Positions 14,565 to 22,631 of a stretch of 40,732 nt of DNA are shown in pieces. Origin of the DNA: a virus; IMG/VR virus record IMGVR_UViG_3300034072_002233, positions 1 to 40,732 of that record; one strand, 5' to 3'. Position 1 is the first letter of the stretch, and each line of letters opens with the position of its first letter. Both the position numbers and the translations under genes were made by a program. Under the pieces are notes generated by a model. That model was not told where the DNA came from and searched no databases. It saw only the letters and a program-made list of their open reading frames with translations.

Positions 14565-17011
14565 CAGCGGCGGCCCATGCGACGCGACGCACGCCGATCG
14601 CGGCGGCGGTTGCTGTCGGAGACGGCGCCGGCGGCGTTCTGGCGGCTGATCGGATCGGCGACCATGGCGGCGCGGCCATCGACCACGACATCGAAATAGG
14701 GCGACGGGACGATCTGGGCGATGCCACTACGGTAGCTTCCACCACCATTGTCATTCGCGATCGATAGGCGTTCGCCATAGCTGACATTAGCAATCGGCAG
14801 ACCGTTGAGCGATAGCACGTTACGATCGATGCCCTGGCGGCCCAGGACGGTCATGTCGCCGCCACCCGCAAAGCTGAATGCGCCTGACGCGTTTCGCGTG
14901 GCGACGTCGGCGGCCATGCTGTTGACGTTCGCATAAGCGGTGTCGATCGATCCGGAGAGCGAACTGCCGCCACCGAGTAACCGGCTGCCAAGTTTGAAGA
15001 TGCCACCGAGCAGGCCGCCCCCGCTTCCGCCGCCCACCGCCTGCTGCGCCTGGAACTTGATGAGGTCCGAGATCAACTGATTGAAAAGCTGGCCCGCCAG
15101 ACCCTTCAGTTTGAGCGTGTTCGCCGCAGCATCGCCCAGGCCATCGACCATGTTCTGGATCCCGTTGGCGGCAATATTCTCATAGGCCTCGTTAACCTCG
15201 GCCGCCGTGTCCGGAATGCTGTCGAAATAGCTCTCGAGCGGACCCATGGTCTGGCGGTTGATCTGCAGCGTGCTGCTTTCGCGCAGAGCTCCGAGTTGGT
15301 CCAGCTTCGCCTGGGCCAGCTTCTTTTCAGCCTCGGTGCTGTCATGGCGCGCCAGCACCTCCTCGGCCGACAGGCGCATGCTCTCCAGCTCATTGTCGAG
15401 CAGAGCCAGCTGCGTGGCCCGCCGCTCGACGGCCGTCGTGGCGAGCGACGCGCGGATCTGCAGCATCTCCTGTTCGCGCGCCAGGCTGTCCTGCGCCGTG
15501 CGGGTTTCCTCCGCCAGCAGCGCATCGTCCAGCTTCCAGTTGACCCGGCTATGCTCCAGTTCGGTGTTACGGTCGTTGGCCAGCTTCAGCTGCTTTGCCT
15601 GGGCGTCGGTCAGTTCACCCTGCTTCACACGGCTGTCGACGTCTGCGTTATAGGCGTGCTGCGCGCGATCGATTCGTTCATGCTCGATCTGCGCCTGGTG
15701 GCGCATATCCGACGTCAGATCCTGCTGCAGGCCGAGCTGGTCGTCGTAGAGCCGTGCCAGCTCGCGCTGATACCGCTCGTTCAATTCTTCGGTCCGATCC
15801 TTCGGCCCCTTTCGGGTGCGGCCAGGATTGGGGACGGGCAGCGCTCCATCGGGCGCAACTGATGTGGCAGGACCGGCTTTGCCATTGCTGTAGGAAATGG
15901 CTTGCCACAGGAGGCTGGTCTGACGCTGTACTTCAGCGGTTGCAGTTTCTAGAGTGCCGCCCTGAATGTTGCTATCGCCTGTATGACGGAAGGAAATCAG
16001 GGAGTTGTCAGCTCCTGCCTTCTGTCTCTCTTCCATCTCAGTTTTGGCTGACCTCAGGGCCTTCATCCGAAACTGAAGATCCATGTTCGCGTCAGCTTTA
16101 CTGCGCGCCATATAGTCGCCACCGATTGCACCGCCGATGCCACCCACGAGGGCGCCGGGAATGCCAAACCGGGATCCGAGGGTGATACCGGTGAGTGCTG
16201 CTGAGAGGCGAGGATATTCGTCGATATATTCGAGAGCCTTCGACGTCAGTGTCGCAAGCGCATTTGCCATGCCTAGGATCGCGCCGGCATTTTTGGCTAC
16301 AGCTTCAGCAAAGCGGGTGTCGAGCGTCAGCTTGATCTCGGCCAGCCGATCATTGGCCTCGGACGCGCCATCCGCCAGCTCGTCCGATAGCACCAGCCCG
16401 AGATCGCGCGCGCGCTGGCGCATCGTCTCTATTCCCCGGCTGCCTTGCGTCAGAAGTCCGTCAAGCTTTTGGCCCGTGTCACCGAACAGCTTCATCTCGA
16501 TCCGTGCCCGAGTGGCGGGGTCCTTGATCTTGGCGATCGCGTCGGCCAGCTTCGGCAAAACTTCCCCTGCCGAATAGACCCGGCCGTTAACGTCCTGCAC
16601 AGCTACGCCAAGGTCGCGGAAGACCGTCGCCTGCTCCTTCGTGCCGGCTTTCGCTTCCCCGATGGTCTTTGTCAGCTTCTTCAGGCTGTCATCCATCTCC
16701 TTCTGGGTAAGGTCGGCCTGGCTCGCCACATAGCGATATTCTTGCAATTCGCGGCGGCTGACACCAGCCTCGCTGGCGATGCCTTTAAGGGAGCCGGCAT
16801 AGTCGAGCGCGCGTTTCGTGGCCTGCACCGCTTCCACACCGATAAAGGCTGTTGCCAGATCCCCGATCGCTGCACGAACACCGCCGACTTCCTTCTTGAT
16901 GATCGCTGCGTCATTCTTGATCTTGGTGGTGGCGCGCGTAGATCCATGCTCGAACTGCGAAGTATCGAAGCCTAGCGTGACGCGAAGAGCGCCTATAACG
17001 TCTTTCGTCAC
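14564..17011 (-). CDS. Tail tape measure protein
   Basis: This 815-residue protein begins with the GALRVTLGFDTSQFEHG segment of phage tape-measure proteins, followed by long Ala-rich helices, a hydrophobic glycine-rich segment at about 270-310 (ALTGITLGSRFGIPGALVGGIGGAIGG), a Pro/Gly break near 400-410, a second coiled-coil region rich in Glu, Arg and Gln (about 410-590), and a Gly-rich end. Tape measures set tail length at about 0.15 nm per residue, which predicts a tail near 120 nm, normal for a siphovirus. The GTG at 17011 has AAGGAG 5 nt upstream. A small opposite-strand membrane gene separates it from the chaperone. Confidence 0.9.
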   Translation of the reverse strand: MTKDVIGALRVTLGFDTSQFEHGSTRATTKIKNDAAIIKKEVGGVRAAIGDLATAFIGVEAVQATKRALDYAGSLKGIASEAGVSRRELQEYRYVASQADLTQKEMDDSLKKLTKTIGEAKAGTKEQATVFRDLGVAVQDVNGRVYSAGEVLPKLADAIAKIKDPATRARIEMKLFGDTGQKLDGLLTQGSRGIETMRQRARDLGLVLSDELADGASEANDRLAEIKLTLDTRFAEAVAKNAGAILGMANALATLTSKALEYIDEYPRLSAALTGITLGSRFGIPGALVGGIGGAIGGDYMARSKADANMDLQFRMKALRSAKTEMEERQKAGADNSLISFRHTGDSNIQGGTLETATAEVQRQTSLLWQAISYSNGKAGPATSVAPDGALPVPNPGRTRKGPKDRTEELNERYQRELARLYDDQLGLQQDLTSDMRHQAQIEHERIDRAQHAYNADVDSRVKQGELTDAQAKQLKLANDRNTELEHSRVNWKLDDALLAEETRTAQDSLAREQEMLQIRASLATTAVERRATQLALLDNELESMRLSAEEVLARHDSTEAEKKLAQAKLDQLGALRESSTLQINRQTMGPLESYFDSIPDTAAEVNEAYENIAANGIQNMVDGLGDAAANTLKLKGLAGQLFNQLISDLIKFQAQQAVGGGSGGGLLGGIFKLGSRLLGGGSSLSGSIDTAYANVNSMAADVATRNASGAFSFAGGGDMTVLGRQGIDRNVLSLNGLPIANVSYGERLSIANDNGGGSYRSGIAQIVPSPYFDVVVDGRAAMVADPISRQNAAGAVSDSNRRRDRRASRRMGRR

Positions 17012-17041
17012 AGGAACTCCTTAAGGCAAGCGGGGGATTTT

Positions 17042-17317
17042 ATGAGCGCGATCTGGCAAGTTGTCGCATTTCTGGCCGCACTGGTTGGCGGCTTCCTGGT
17101 GCTGGGCAGTCTGGCGCCAAGTTACAGCGCGCCACAGACGGCCGCTCAGGCGGCAGTGGGCATCGGGATCGCGGCAATTCCATATTTCATCGCGTCAATG
17201 GCTCAGCGCGCTGAAATGACCCGGTTTCTTAAGCGGGCAGAACGGACGGAAGAGAAGACGGGAGATTCCGATTCAGTCGCTGCGCGGGTGAAGGACTTTC
17301 TGGTCGGCCGAGACTAG
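17042..17317 (+). CDS. Small membrane protein inserted between chaperone and tape measure
   Basis: This 91-residue protein has two clear transmembrane segments (about residues 5-26, WQVVAFLAALVGGFLVLGSL, and 36-54, AAVGIGIAAIPYFIASMA) and a charged cytoplasmic tail. It runs on the plus strand, against all surrounding tail genes, and fills the gap exactly: its TAG and the TAG of the frameshifted chaperone share the four bases CTAG at 17314-17317. A GGGGGA stretch lies upstream of the ATG. It must be transcribed from its own promoter, probably inside the tape-measure gene. Chromosomal small membrane proteins of this look are common, so it may be a captured cargo gene. In HK97 the superinfection-exclusion protein gp15 lies in the same slot. 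Confidence 0.75.
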   Translation: MSAIWQVVAFLAALVGGFLVLGSLAPSYSAPQTAAQAAVGIGIAAIPYFIASMAQRAEMTRFLKRAERTEEKTGDSDSVAARVKDFLVGRD

Positions 17318-18005
17318 GTCTCGGTGACAACCTGACCATATGTGGCCGCAAAGGCTTTCATACGGTGCCAGGCGATCTCAGGATCTTCCTCCTCACCCCT
17401 GGCTTGACGCAGCACGTCGCCGAGCGAATCCAGCTTCTCACTGAAGGCTGACCACCGCGCATTATGCCAGCTGATCTCCAACAGCATCAGCTGTTCGCGC
17501 TTCACTCGCTCGCCGTGACCCGCAAGTGCGCTGCGCAAGGTTCGAGGTGTCTGGTCCCAATAGCTATCGGGGTCGAAACCAGCCTCGCACCAGCGTTGGT
17601 GGAGCTTCAGCCAGTCCCAGTCTTCTTCTGCTTGGCCTTCGTCTTGACCTTCGCATCCGTAGGGTTTGGTGGCTTCCTCTCCTCCGCCGTCCCGAATGCG
17701 CTGGCCAGGCCAGCAAGGATTGCCACGTTGAAAATAGCGGGCCCATATTCCTCGATCAGCTCGCCGACCTGATAGAGATGATAATCCGGGTGATGTTTCC
17801 GGAGCCCCGCCCAGATCAGAACGCGGATCGTGTCCAGTGCCGGACCTGAGTGGGGGTCCTCCAGATCATCTAGGATCGCCCGTGATTTCTTCCCTAGCAT
17901 CGGCTCGGCAGCGCACAGCGCATTGACGCCCATTTTCAGCGTCAGCCTGATGGCCGCCTCGCCCTTGCCCAGGATGAGTGGCGCTTCACCGCGCAGCGGA
18001 TTCAT
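17314..18005 (-). CDS. Tail assembly chaperone, frameshifted long form (GT-like)
   Basis: A -1 shift at the heptamer 17661-17667 joins the short chaperone to an overlapping frame that stays open to the TAG at 17314-17316, giving about 230 residues. The extension is a convincing protein (DWDWLKLHQRWCEAGFDP, then a helical HGERVKREQLMLLEISWHN segment), of the size and character of the lambda T domain that contacts tube subunits. The extension has no good start of its own. Lambda-like phages make the G and GT forms in a fixed ratio to load the tape measure. The frameshift is inferred from frame relation and heptamer. Confidence 0.78.
17607..18005 (-). CDS. Tail assembly chaperone, short form (G-like)
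   Basis: This 132-residue protein lies between the tail tube and the tape measure, the standard slot for the chaperone. It is mostly helical (ILGKGEAAIRLTLKMGVNALCAAE; YQVGELIEEYGPAIFNVAILAGLAS), similar in layout to GTA gp10-like tail chaperones, and ends in a Lys-rich disordered tail after the slippery site. It shares a TGATG junction with the tail-tube gene. The short form is probably the major product. Confidence 0.8.
   Translation of the reverse strand: MNPLRGEAPLILGKGEAAIRLTLKMGVNALCAAEPMLGKKSRAILDDLEDPHSGPALDTIRVLIWAGLRKHHPDYHLYQVGELIEEYGPAIFNVAILAGLASAFGTAEERKPPNPTDAKVKTKAKQKKTGTG
17661..17667 (-). promoter_or_regulatory. Programmed -1 frameshift site AAACCCT
   Basis: On the minus strand the heptamer reads A AAC CCT in the zero frame, the canonical X XXY YYZ form. 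After slipping, the tRNAs re-pair on AAA CCC. It lies about 18 codons before the zero-frame stop (17607-17609), and the -1 frame is open across the site and on to 17314. This is the standard G/GT device of long-tailed phages. Confidence 0.82.
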
Positions 18006-18436
18006 CAGGCGGCCTTCGCGGAATGGGCTGCCATGCCGCTCGCCTGGAAGTTCAACACCGCTTCCTGTTTGCCGGTGAGCGGCATGTCCTGCGCGACATA
18101 GCCGGTCAGGATGGCATTGCCGGCGACTTGGCGCTTGGCGCCGGCTGCGCCATTATGGACCGACCGATAGGGTTTGGGATCCAGTACCGCCAGCATCGCC
18201 AGCAGCTTGGTATCTGCGTCGGATCCGGAGAGATAGTTGATCCGCACCGTCAGGGTACCCGGCTCAAGCAGGACCTCGCCCTTGTAGGTATGGGCGCCCT
18301 CGGTCTTGTGATGCGAGTCCTGATAGGTGGGCCGGGTCGGGCTGCTGGGCGTCACCGACAGCACCTCGGGGATTTCAAACTCTTCGCCGGCCACGTCGGT
18401 GAAGAAGAATTCTACGCCGAAATTCGGGTTCGACAT
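18005..18436 (-). CDS. Major tail tube protein
   Basis: This 143-residue protein directly precedes the chaperone. It has a short beta-rich fold (VEFFFTDVAGEEFEIPEVLSV; GTLTVRINYLSG; GNAILTGYV) with an Ala-rich end, like the small tail-tube proteins of lambda V/HK97 gp12-type phages. One copy number-rich gene in this slot is expected. The ATG at 18436 follows an AAGGAGT-like ribosome-binding site in GAGTAAGGTCC. Order in the module makes this assignment fairly secure. Confidence 0.82.
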   Translation of the reverse strand: MSNPNFGVEFFFTDVAGEEFEIPEVLSVTPSSPTRPTYQDSHHKTEGAHTYKGEVLLEPGTLTVRINYLSGSDADTKLLAMLAVLDPKPYRSVHNGAAGAKRQVAGNAILTGYVAQDMPLTGKQEAVLNFQASGMAAHSAKAA

Positions 18437-18441
18437 GGACC

Positions 18442-18852
18442 TTACTCCTTGTGGTAGATGGATAGGCGCAGCGTGCGCCCGAAAATAGTTGGTGCTCCGC
18501 CGACATCGATGGCGGGAATGTCCCGCTCGATATCGATGAAGCCATGGCTGAAGCTGATGCCGCCGACGGATGCAGTGCCTTCCAGCAGCAAGCCCAGGTC
18601 ATCGGCGATCGCGCGGGCCGCGGCATAGCTCTCGGCCATGACGTCGGCCTGGATCTGGCTGATGCGCAGCGCATCGCGGCCACCATGTGTATAGTCGCCG
18701 CCAAAATCGATCATGGTGAAGACAATCGCCGGCAGGCCTGCGCCCTCCGGCCGGTCGCCCCAATGGATCGCGCTGCCCCCTTCATACGCCGCGAGCTGCG
18801 GAGAAAAGGGGGCAGCCTCCGTGCGGGTGACCAGCGCCTCTTCGAAAGTCAT
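18442..18852 (-). CDS. Tail completion protein, DUF3168 family
   Basis: This 136-residue protein has the DUF3168 layout (FEEALVTRTEAAPFSPQLAA, a GDRPEGAGLPAIVF-M strand pair, SQIQADVMAESYAAARAIADDL helix, and a final TLRLSIYHKE strand). Members such as HK97 gp11 and lambda U-like proteins cap the tail tube next to the head. The ATG at 18852 overlaps the stop of the previous gene as ATGA, which decides the start; the longer frame is a shadow of that gene. Confidence 0.85.
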   Translation of the reverse strand: MTFEEALVTRTEAAPFSPQLAAYEGGSAIHWGDRPEGAGLPAIVFTMIDFGGDYTHGGRDALRISQIQADVMAESYAAARAIADDLGLLLEGTASVGGISFSHGFIDIERDIPAIDVGGAPTIFGRTLRLSIYHKE

Positions 18853-19331
18853 GACCGGCGCACCACGCGCGTCAGCGCATTGTCCAGCTCTTCGGCCAGT
18901 GCGATCGTCACCTCGCCCAGCACGTCGCCGGCGCTGACATTCCACGCCACTGACACATGGGGTTGCGGCGGGACCCAGCTAAGGCTGTCGCCGCGGCGAT
19001 GCATGAAACCGAACTCAAGCCAGGTGCCGACCGGATCGTTGGTGCCAGCATAGACCTCAGCATAATTCTTGCCCGCCCGCCGCGTGCGCTTCGCCTGCCT
19101 TTCGTTCAACTTCGTGCTGATCAGGAAACTGTCACGATAGGCATAGGCCGGCCGATCGGGCGTGGCGGATGGATCATCGGTAGGCGCAATATCCTTGACC
19201 GTGGTCAGGAACGGCACCAGGCCACGCTTGCCGGCGCGCTCCATGGCGTTTTTGCCCATCTGTTCGGGCAACGCATTGAGCGTGTCCAGCAGGGCGTCTA
19301 GCCCCTGAATATCGAACGTTCCACCACTCAT
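18849..19331 (-). CDS. HK97 gp10-family neck protein
   Basis: This 160-residue protein matches the HK97 gp10 family of head-tail or tail-completion proteins: an N-terminal GLDALLDTLNALPEQMGKNAMERAGKRGLVPF helix region, an IAPTDD-like loop, then TWLEFGFMHRRGDSLSWVPPQP and a long C-terminal helix. The start at 19331 forms an ATGA overlap with the gene before it. It probably helps seat the tail on the neck. Confidence 0.85.
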   Translation of the reverse strand: MSGGTFDIQGLDALLDTLNALPEQMGKNAMERAGKRGLVPFLTTVKDIAPTDDPSATPDRPAYAYRDSFLISTKLNERQAKRTRRAGKNYAEVYAGTNDPVGTWLEFGFMHRRGDSLSWVPPQPHVSVAWNVSAGDVLGEVTIALAEELDNALTRVVRRS

Positions 19332-19696
19332 GCGGCAACCCGCGTGGCGGTGAGGGCCAAGCCATCCGGCTCGATATCGCCTATGGCATGGATGTCCCAA
19401 ATCGGCGACTTCGTGGGATCGGCTTCGTTTAACGGATAGCGAATCCGAAAGCGGACGCTACCCGCGGGCAATGCCTCCCGCCGAATATCGAATGTGGCGG
19501 TCTGTGCGCCGCCGACCTGCGCGGCTTCACGCTGCTCGGAACCGGAGCCGAAATTCACTGCGGCCCAGGCGCGGCCAACCTCGCTCCAGATCTCTGAACT
19601 GGGCTGGCCAAATCCATCCTTACCGGTCCCGCGCTGCTCGATCGCAATGCGATAGGGACGGGCCGTGGCACGCAGCCGTTTTGGTTGGCGGATCAA
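19328..19696 (-). CDS. Head closure / head-tail adaptor protein
   Basis: This 122-residue beta-rich protein begins with a basic RAT-ARPYRIAIEQRGTGKDGFGQP segment and continues with WAAVNFGSGSEQREAAQ and VRFRIRYPL, the pattern of the phage head-tail joining (SPP1 gp16 / HK97 gp7-like) family that plugs the portal channel after packaging. Start and stop overlap its neighbours by 4 nt each. The assignment is good on both sequence pattern and order. Confidence 0.82.
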   Translation of the reverse strand: MIRQPKRLRATARPYRIAIEQRGTGKDGFGQPSSEIWSEVGRAWAAVNFGSGSEQREAAQVGGAQTATFDIRREALPAGSVRFRIRYPLNEADPTKSPIWDIHAIGDIEPDGLALTATRVAA

Positions 19697-20223
19697 AGCC
19701 AGATCCGATCATTGACGGTTGCTCCGAACAAGTCGAACGGCGTTCCGTCGAAACGCGACCGAACAGCCATCTTGATGGCCATGGAGATGTTGGCCGGCAG
19801 CGCATTGCCATAGCCGACCTGCAGTTGCACAGCGATCGGACCAGCCACCGGCCGCGTCGACGGCCAGACATTGCCCTGGCTGGGCCGGATACCCATCTCA
19901 AGGCCAGCCCCGAACAGTTCGTAGGCATCCGGTGCCAGATTGGTCTCAACGCCCGACACATCCTGGTACCGGATCTGGACGATATCCTGCACTGGGCCGA
20001 CGGAAAGGTGACCGAGATCAGCAAAGCGATCGGCACGGATCTCCACCACCTGGTCGCCTATGCGCGTCGATGTCATTTGTTCGACGTCGGCGACGGCGGC
20101 CTGGACGTGCATGCTGATCTCATCGTCCAGCGCGCTGCCATCGATCCGCAGGAACAGCTTCATAGCGGCCAGGTCAATGATATTGCCTGTTGCTGGCTCA
20201 ATGACGATCGGCGCGCTCAGCAT
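19693..20223 (-). CDS. Head-tail connector protein (gp6-like)
   Basis: This 176-residue protein resembles the HK97 gp6 / SPP1 gp15 connector family: LAAMKLFLRIDGSALDDEISMHVQAAVADVEQMTSTRI is the typical start helix bundle, followed by a beta core (PVQDIVQIRYQD, PIAVQLQVGYG) and a final helix before the C-terminus. A ring of these proteins binds the portal from below. It is four bases overlapped with the adaptor gene that follows. Confidence 0.85.
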   Translation of the reverse strand: MLSAPIVIEPATGNIIDLAAMKLFLRIDGSALDDEISMHVQAAVADVEQMTSTRIGDQVVEIRADRFADLGHLSVGPVQDIVQIRYQDVSGVETNLAPDAYELFGAGLEMGIRPSQGNVWPSTRPVAGPIAVQLQVGYGNALPANISMAIKMAVRSRFDGTPFDLFGATVNDRIWL

Positions 20224-20226
20224 GGA

Positions 20227-20568
20227 TCAGGCTTCCGTCGGCGGATCGCATTCGGCACCGAAGCCGGCATCGATCAGACGCTGAGCTTCGGACGGGCCGC
20301 CATCGGCCGCCGGAATGTCGCTGAAGGGGTGCTTGTCACCGCGGCTCAGGCAGAAATGTGGACCCGAGAGCCCGGTTTCCATCTGAAGCCAGCGCAGCGG
20401 CCCGGTTTCGATCGGCGCAACGGTCGCACTATCTCCAGCGATGGGCGGCGCATCAACCATCGGCGGACTTGTGTGCTCCGCCTGCGCCTCGCTAGGTGTA
20501 GAAATGACAGGCGCGGGCGTTGGCGCTGCAACCGGTGGGCGGCGAGCACCGCTGGGTTTTTTGGCCAT
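20227..20568 (-). CDS. Hypothetical head-region protein
   Basis: This 113-residue protein has a Pro/Ala-rich disordered first half (about residues 1-55) and a compact second half with a GDKHPF-x-D...EAQRLIDAGFG motif, which recurs in small proteins encoded after the capsid gene in siphophages. It may be a minor capsid or decoration protein. The ribosome-binding site AAGGA is inside a short hairpin (20569-20584). Function unknown. Confidence 0.6.
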   Translation of the reverse strand: MAKKPSGARRPPVAAPTPAPVISTPSEAQAEHTSPPMVDAPPIAGDSATVAPIETGPLRWLQMETGLSGPHFCLSRGDKHPFSDIPAADGGPSEAQRLIDAGFGAECDPPTEA

Positions 20569-20584
20569 ATAAGGATTTCCTTAT
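20569..20584 (-). promoter_or_regulatory. Hairpin that covers a ribosome-binding site
   Basis: ATAAGGA and TCCTTAT form a perfect 7-bp stem with a 2-nt loop directly before the ATG at 20568. The AAGGA half is the ribosome-binding site of the gene and the complementary TCCTT lies between it and the start, so folding would lower translation after the highly expressed capsid gene. Confidence 0.45.
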
Positions 20585-20591
20585 GCAAAGC

Positions 20592-20618
20592 GGCGGGGCG
20601 ACTATGCGCCGCCCCGCC
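20592..20618 (-). terminator. GC hairpin after the capsid gene
   Basis: GGCGGGGCG and CGCCCCGCC form a perfect 9-bp stem with a 9-nt loop, 21 bp beyond the capsid stop. On the minus strand it is followed by GCTTTGC, a weak T stretch. It may act as a partial terminator that raises capsid expression relative to the genes downstream, or protect the capsid message. Confidence 0.5.
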
Positions 20619-20639
20619 GTTCATATGCATCCCGTGGGA

Positions 20640-21914
20640 TTAAGCGGCGGCTTGAGCCAGATGCTTGATCGCGATCGGGTCGACCAGCTCGCCATCGTAA
20701 CGGATCAGCCCGGCCATGCCGACCTTGGGCCAGAAGCGCTCACGCACGGTGCCGATCAGCGGCGCGCCCACCTTGCGGACCCAGTAGCGGCTGAAATCGC
20801 CGAACAGGACGGACTTCGCGCTGGCGGCCATGGCCGGGACGTCGTCATTGATCGAATAGGGGTGATCGAGCAGCATTGCCGGCGCACCAACGCGAATGTC
20901 GCCCATGGTCCAGAGATAGTTGCCTTCGCCATCTTTCAGCTTGCGGATCGCCAGCAGCGTGCCGTCGGCAAACATCCACCGGCACTTCGGGCTACGGCGA
21001 TATGGCGCGCGAACCGAATGCTGGAGATCGAGCAGTTCGTCCGACGCGATAGCGGTGGCGCTGGCGGCGACCTTGCCCTGCGTACTGGCCGTGACGACGC
21101 CGTTGGCCTGACCCGCGCCCGAACCGGTGGTGAGCCGCGAGTTGGCCCGGCGGCCAAGACGTTCGCCCAGCGCCTCCGCGAGGAACTCTTCCAGATTGAA
21201 GACGGAGTCCTGCAGCAGCTCGAAGCTCAGCTTCACCCACGGGGTGGCATCGACATAAGCGTCGAGGCGCTTCTGTCCGAACGTCAGGTCGCCGCTGTCA
21301 TCGTCGGTCAGGTCGGCGCCTTCGTTTAGGCCCGACGCGGACCCGCTGGTATCGTCATTGGTCGGAATGTCGAATTCGTTGCCCGAACCGGTGGTGATGT
21401 CGCGCACGATGGCGCCATCGTACATCGGACCCCAATCCTTCATGGTCTTGACGATCTCATTCGCCAGTTCCTTGGGGACGGTGTAGCCGCCGGCGGCGGC
21501 GGTGCCGGCGATCTGGACGCGCACTTCCTGATGGCCACGGCGCAGCAGATCGCGCTGCTCCTTGGTCAAATCCTGTACGTTCCCGCCATCGCGCAGGCAG
21601 GCGTAGAAGGCGTCGCGATATTCAGCCTGCTGATCGCCCGGCTCGCCGCGACCGCCAGAGCGCTCTTCGCCATCGGGATTGAGCGGGCGCTGGCGGGCGC
21701 GACGCTCTTCGTCTTCGCGCTCGACCTTGGCCTGGCGCTCTTCGCGCGCGATCGACGCGTCCAGCTTGTCCAGGTCCGACATGAAATTGTCGTGGCGCTG
21801 CTCGAGCTCGGCCGTGCGGCTCTCGTCAGTGTTGTTCGTGATCTCATTCAGGGCATCGCGGGCCTGGGTTACCAGCTGGCCCCGCTTCTCCTGCAGTTCG
21901 GTCAAAGTGGGCAT
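20640..21914 (-). CDS. Major capsid protein, HK97 fold
   Basis: This 424-residue protein has an N-terminal charged coiled-coil of about 110 residues (Glu, Arg and Gln-rich), the delta domain that acts as internal scaffold and is removed by the protease, followed by the HK97 shell domain (AAGGYTVPKELANEIVKTM; WVKLSFELLQDSVFNLEEFLAEALGERLGRR; GAPAMLLDHPYSIND; FGDFSRYWVRKVGAPLI). The ATG follows AGGAG. It is flanked by a T-tailed terminator upstream and a GC hairpin downstream. Assignment is firm. Confidence 0.95.
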   Translation of the reverse strand: MPTLTELQEKRGQLVTQARDALNEITNNTDESRTAELEQRHDNFMSDLDKLDASIAREERQAKVEREDEERRARQRPLNPDGEERSGGRGEPGDQQAEYRDAFYACLRDGGNVQDLTKEQRDLLRRGHQEVRVQIAGTAAAGGYTVPKELANEIVKTMKDWGPMYDGAIVRDITTGSGNEFDIPTNDDTSGSASGLNEGADLTDDDSGDLTFGQKRLDAYVDATPWVKLSFELLQDSVFNLEEFLAEALGERLGRRANSRLTTGSGAGQANGVVTASTQGKVAASATAIASDELLDLQHSVRAPYRRSPKCRWMFADGTLLAIRKLKDGEGNYLWTMGDIRVGAPAMLLDHPYSINDDVPAMAASAKSVLFGDFSRYWVRKVGAPLIGTVRERFWPKVGMAGLIRYDGELVDPIAIKHLAQAAA

Positions 21915-21932
21915 GTCAATCTCCTGGACATG

Positions 21933-21954
21933 AAAAAGCCCGCCATGGGCGGGC
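21933..21954 (-). terminator. Intrinsic terminator between protease and capsid genes
   Basis: On the minus strand GCCCGCC, a CAT loop and GGCGGGC are followed by five T residues (complement of 21933-21937). This is a textbook factor-independent terminator, placed 19 bp before the capsid start and 51 bp after the protease stop. It lies in the middle of the head operon, so either it is partial, or late transcription ignores it, or capsid has another promoter. Confidence 0.75.
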
Positions 21955-22004
21955 GGAGGGGCGGGAAGCGGGAGGCTCCTGCCGGACCGGCTAAGCCGGG
22001 ATGG

Positions 22005-22631
22005 TTATCGGATGCGCCGCTCGATCTGAGCCTGCCGTGCCCGGCGGGCAGCGACGTTGGCGCTGGGCAGAACACGGTCGCGCTCCTCCCGGATCATCTC
22101 AAGGGAACGCAAGCCGACGCTTGTGTCCGGATAAGCGGGGAAGGCGGTGTAGGTGATCTCGAAGAGGTCCGCTTCGAGGATTGTGCGCTTGGGCGGATCG
22201 ACCGTTTCGTCCCATTCCTGTTTCCGGGTGATGAAGCCGAACGACATTCCGGGAATGTCTTTTCGTTCGATCTGGACGGCAAGGTCGCGGCCGTCGCTTG
22301 TGTCGGGCAGGTCGTTGGCGAATGCCAAGCCGGTGGCATCTTCCCGCAGGGAAAGAGTACCGGCCCCGGTCCGGCCGACCACGCGGCCATGGTCATGACT
22401 GTGCAAGGCGACGACATCACGTTCCCGAAGCGATTTGCTGAAGGCGCCCGGTGCGATCGTCTCCTTCCAATAGCCGCCGATATCGGTTTCGACGTTGAAC
22501 AGCGCGGCATAGCCGCTGGCGCTTCGGCCTTCGCCCTCGGTCGCGGCGCGGATTTCGAGACCCGGCGTGAAAGCTCGGACTTCGCGGCCTTCAGGATTCG
22601 GCTTGGGTGCCGGCATCTTCGCTATTCCCAT
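22005..22631 (-). CDS. Prohead maturation protease, HK97 family (U35)
   Basis: This 208-residue serine protease cuts the capsid delta domain during head maturation. It shows the family core: GYAALFNVETDIGG, the ETIAPGAFSKSL loop, LHSHDHGRVVGR (catalytic His), IPGMSFGF (catalytic Ser) and LFEITYTAFPAYPDTSV. A basic C-terminal tail follows. It overlaps the portal gene; an internal ATG at 22616 with upstream GGGA is an alternative start. Confidence 0.92.
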   Translation of the reverse strand: MGIAKMPAPKPNPEGREVRAFTPGLEIRAATEGEGRSASGYAALFNVETDIGGYWKETIAPGAFSKSLRERDVVALHSHDHGRVVGRTGAGTLSLREDATGLAFANDLPDTSDGRDLAVQIERKDIPGMSFGFITRKQEWDETVDPPKRTILEADLFEITYTAFPAYPDTSVGLRSLEMIREERDRVLPSANVAARRARQAQIERRIR

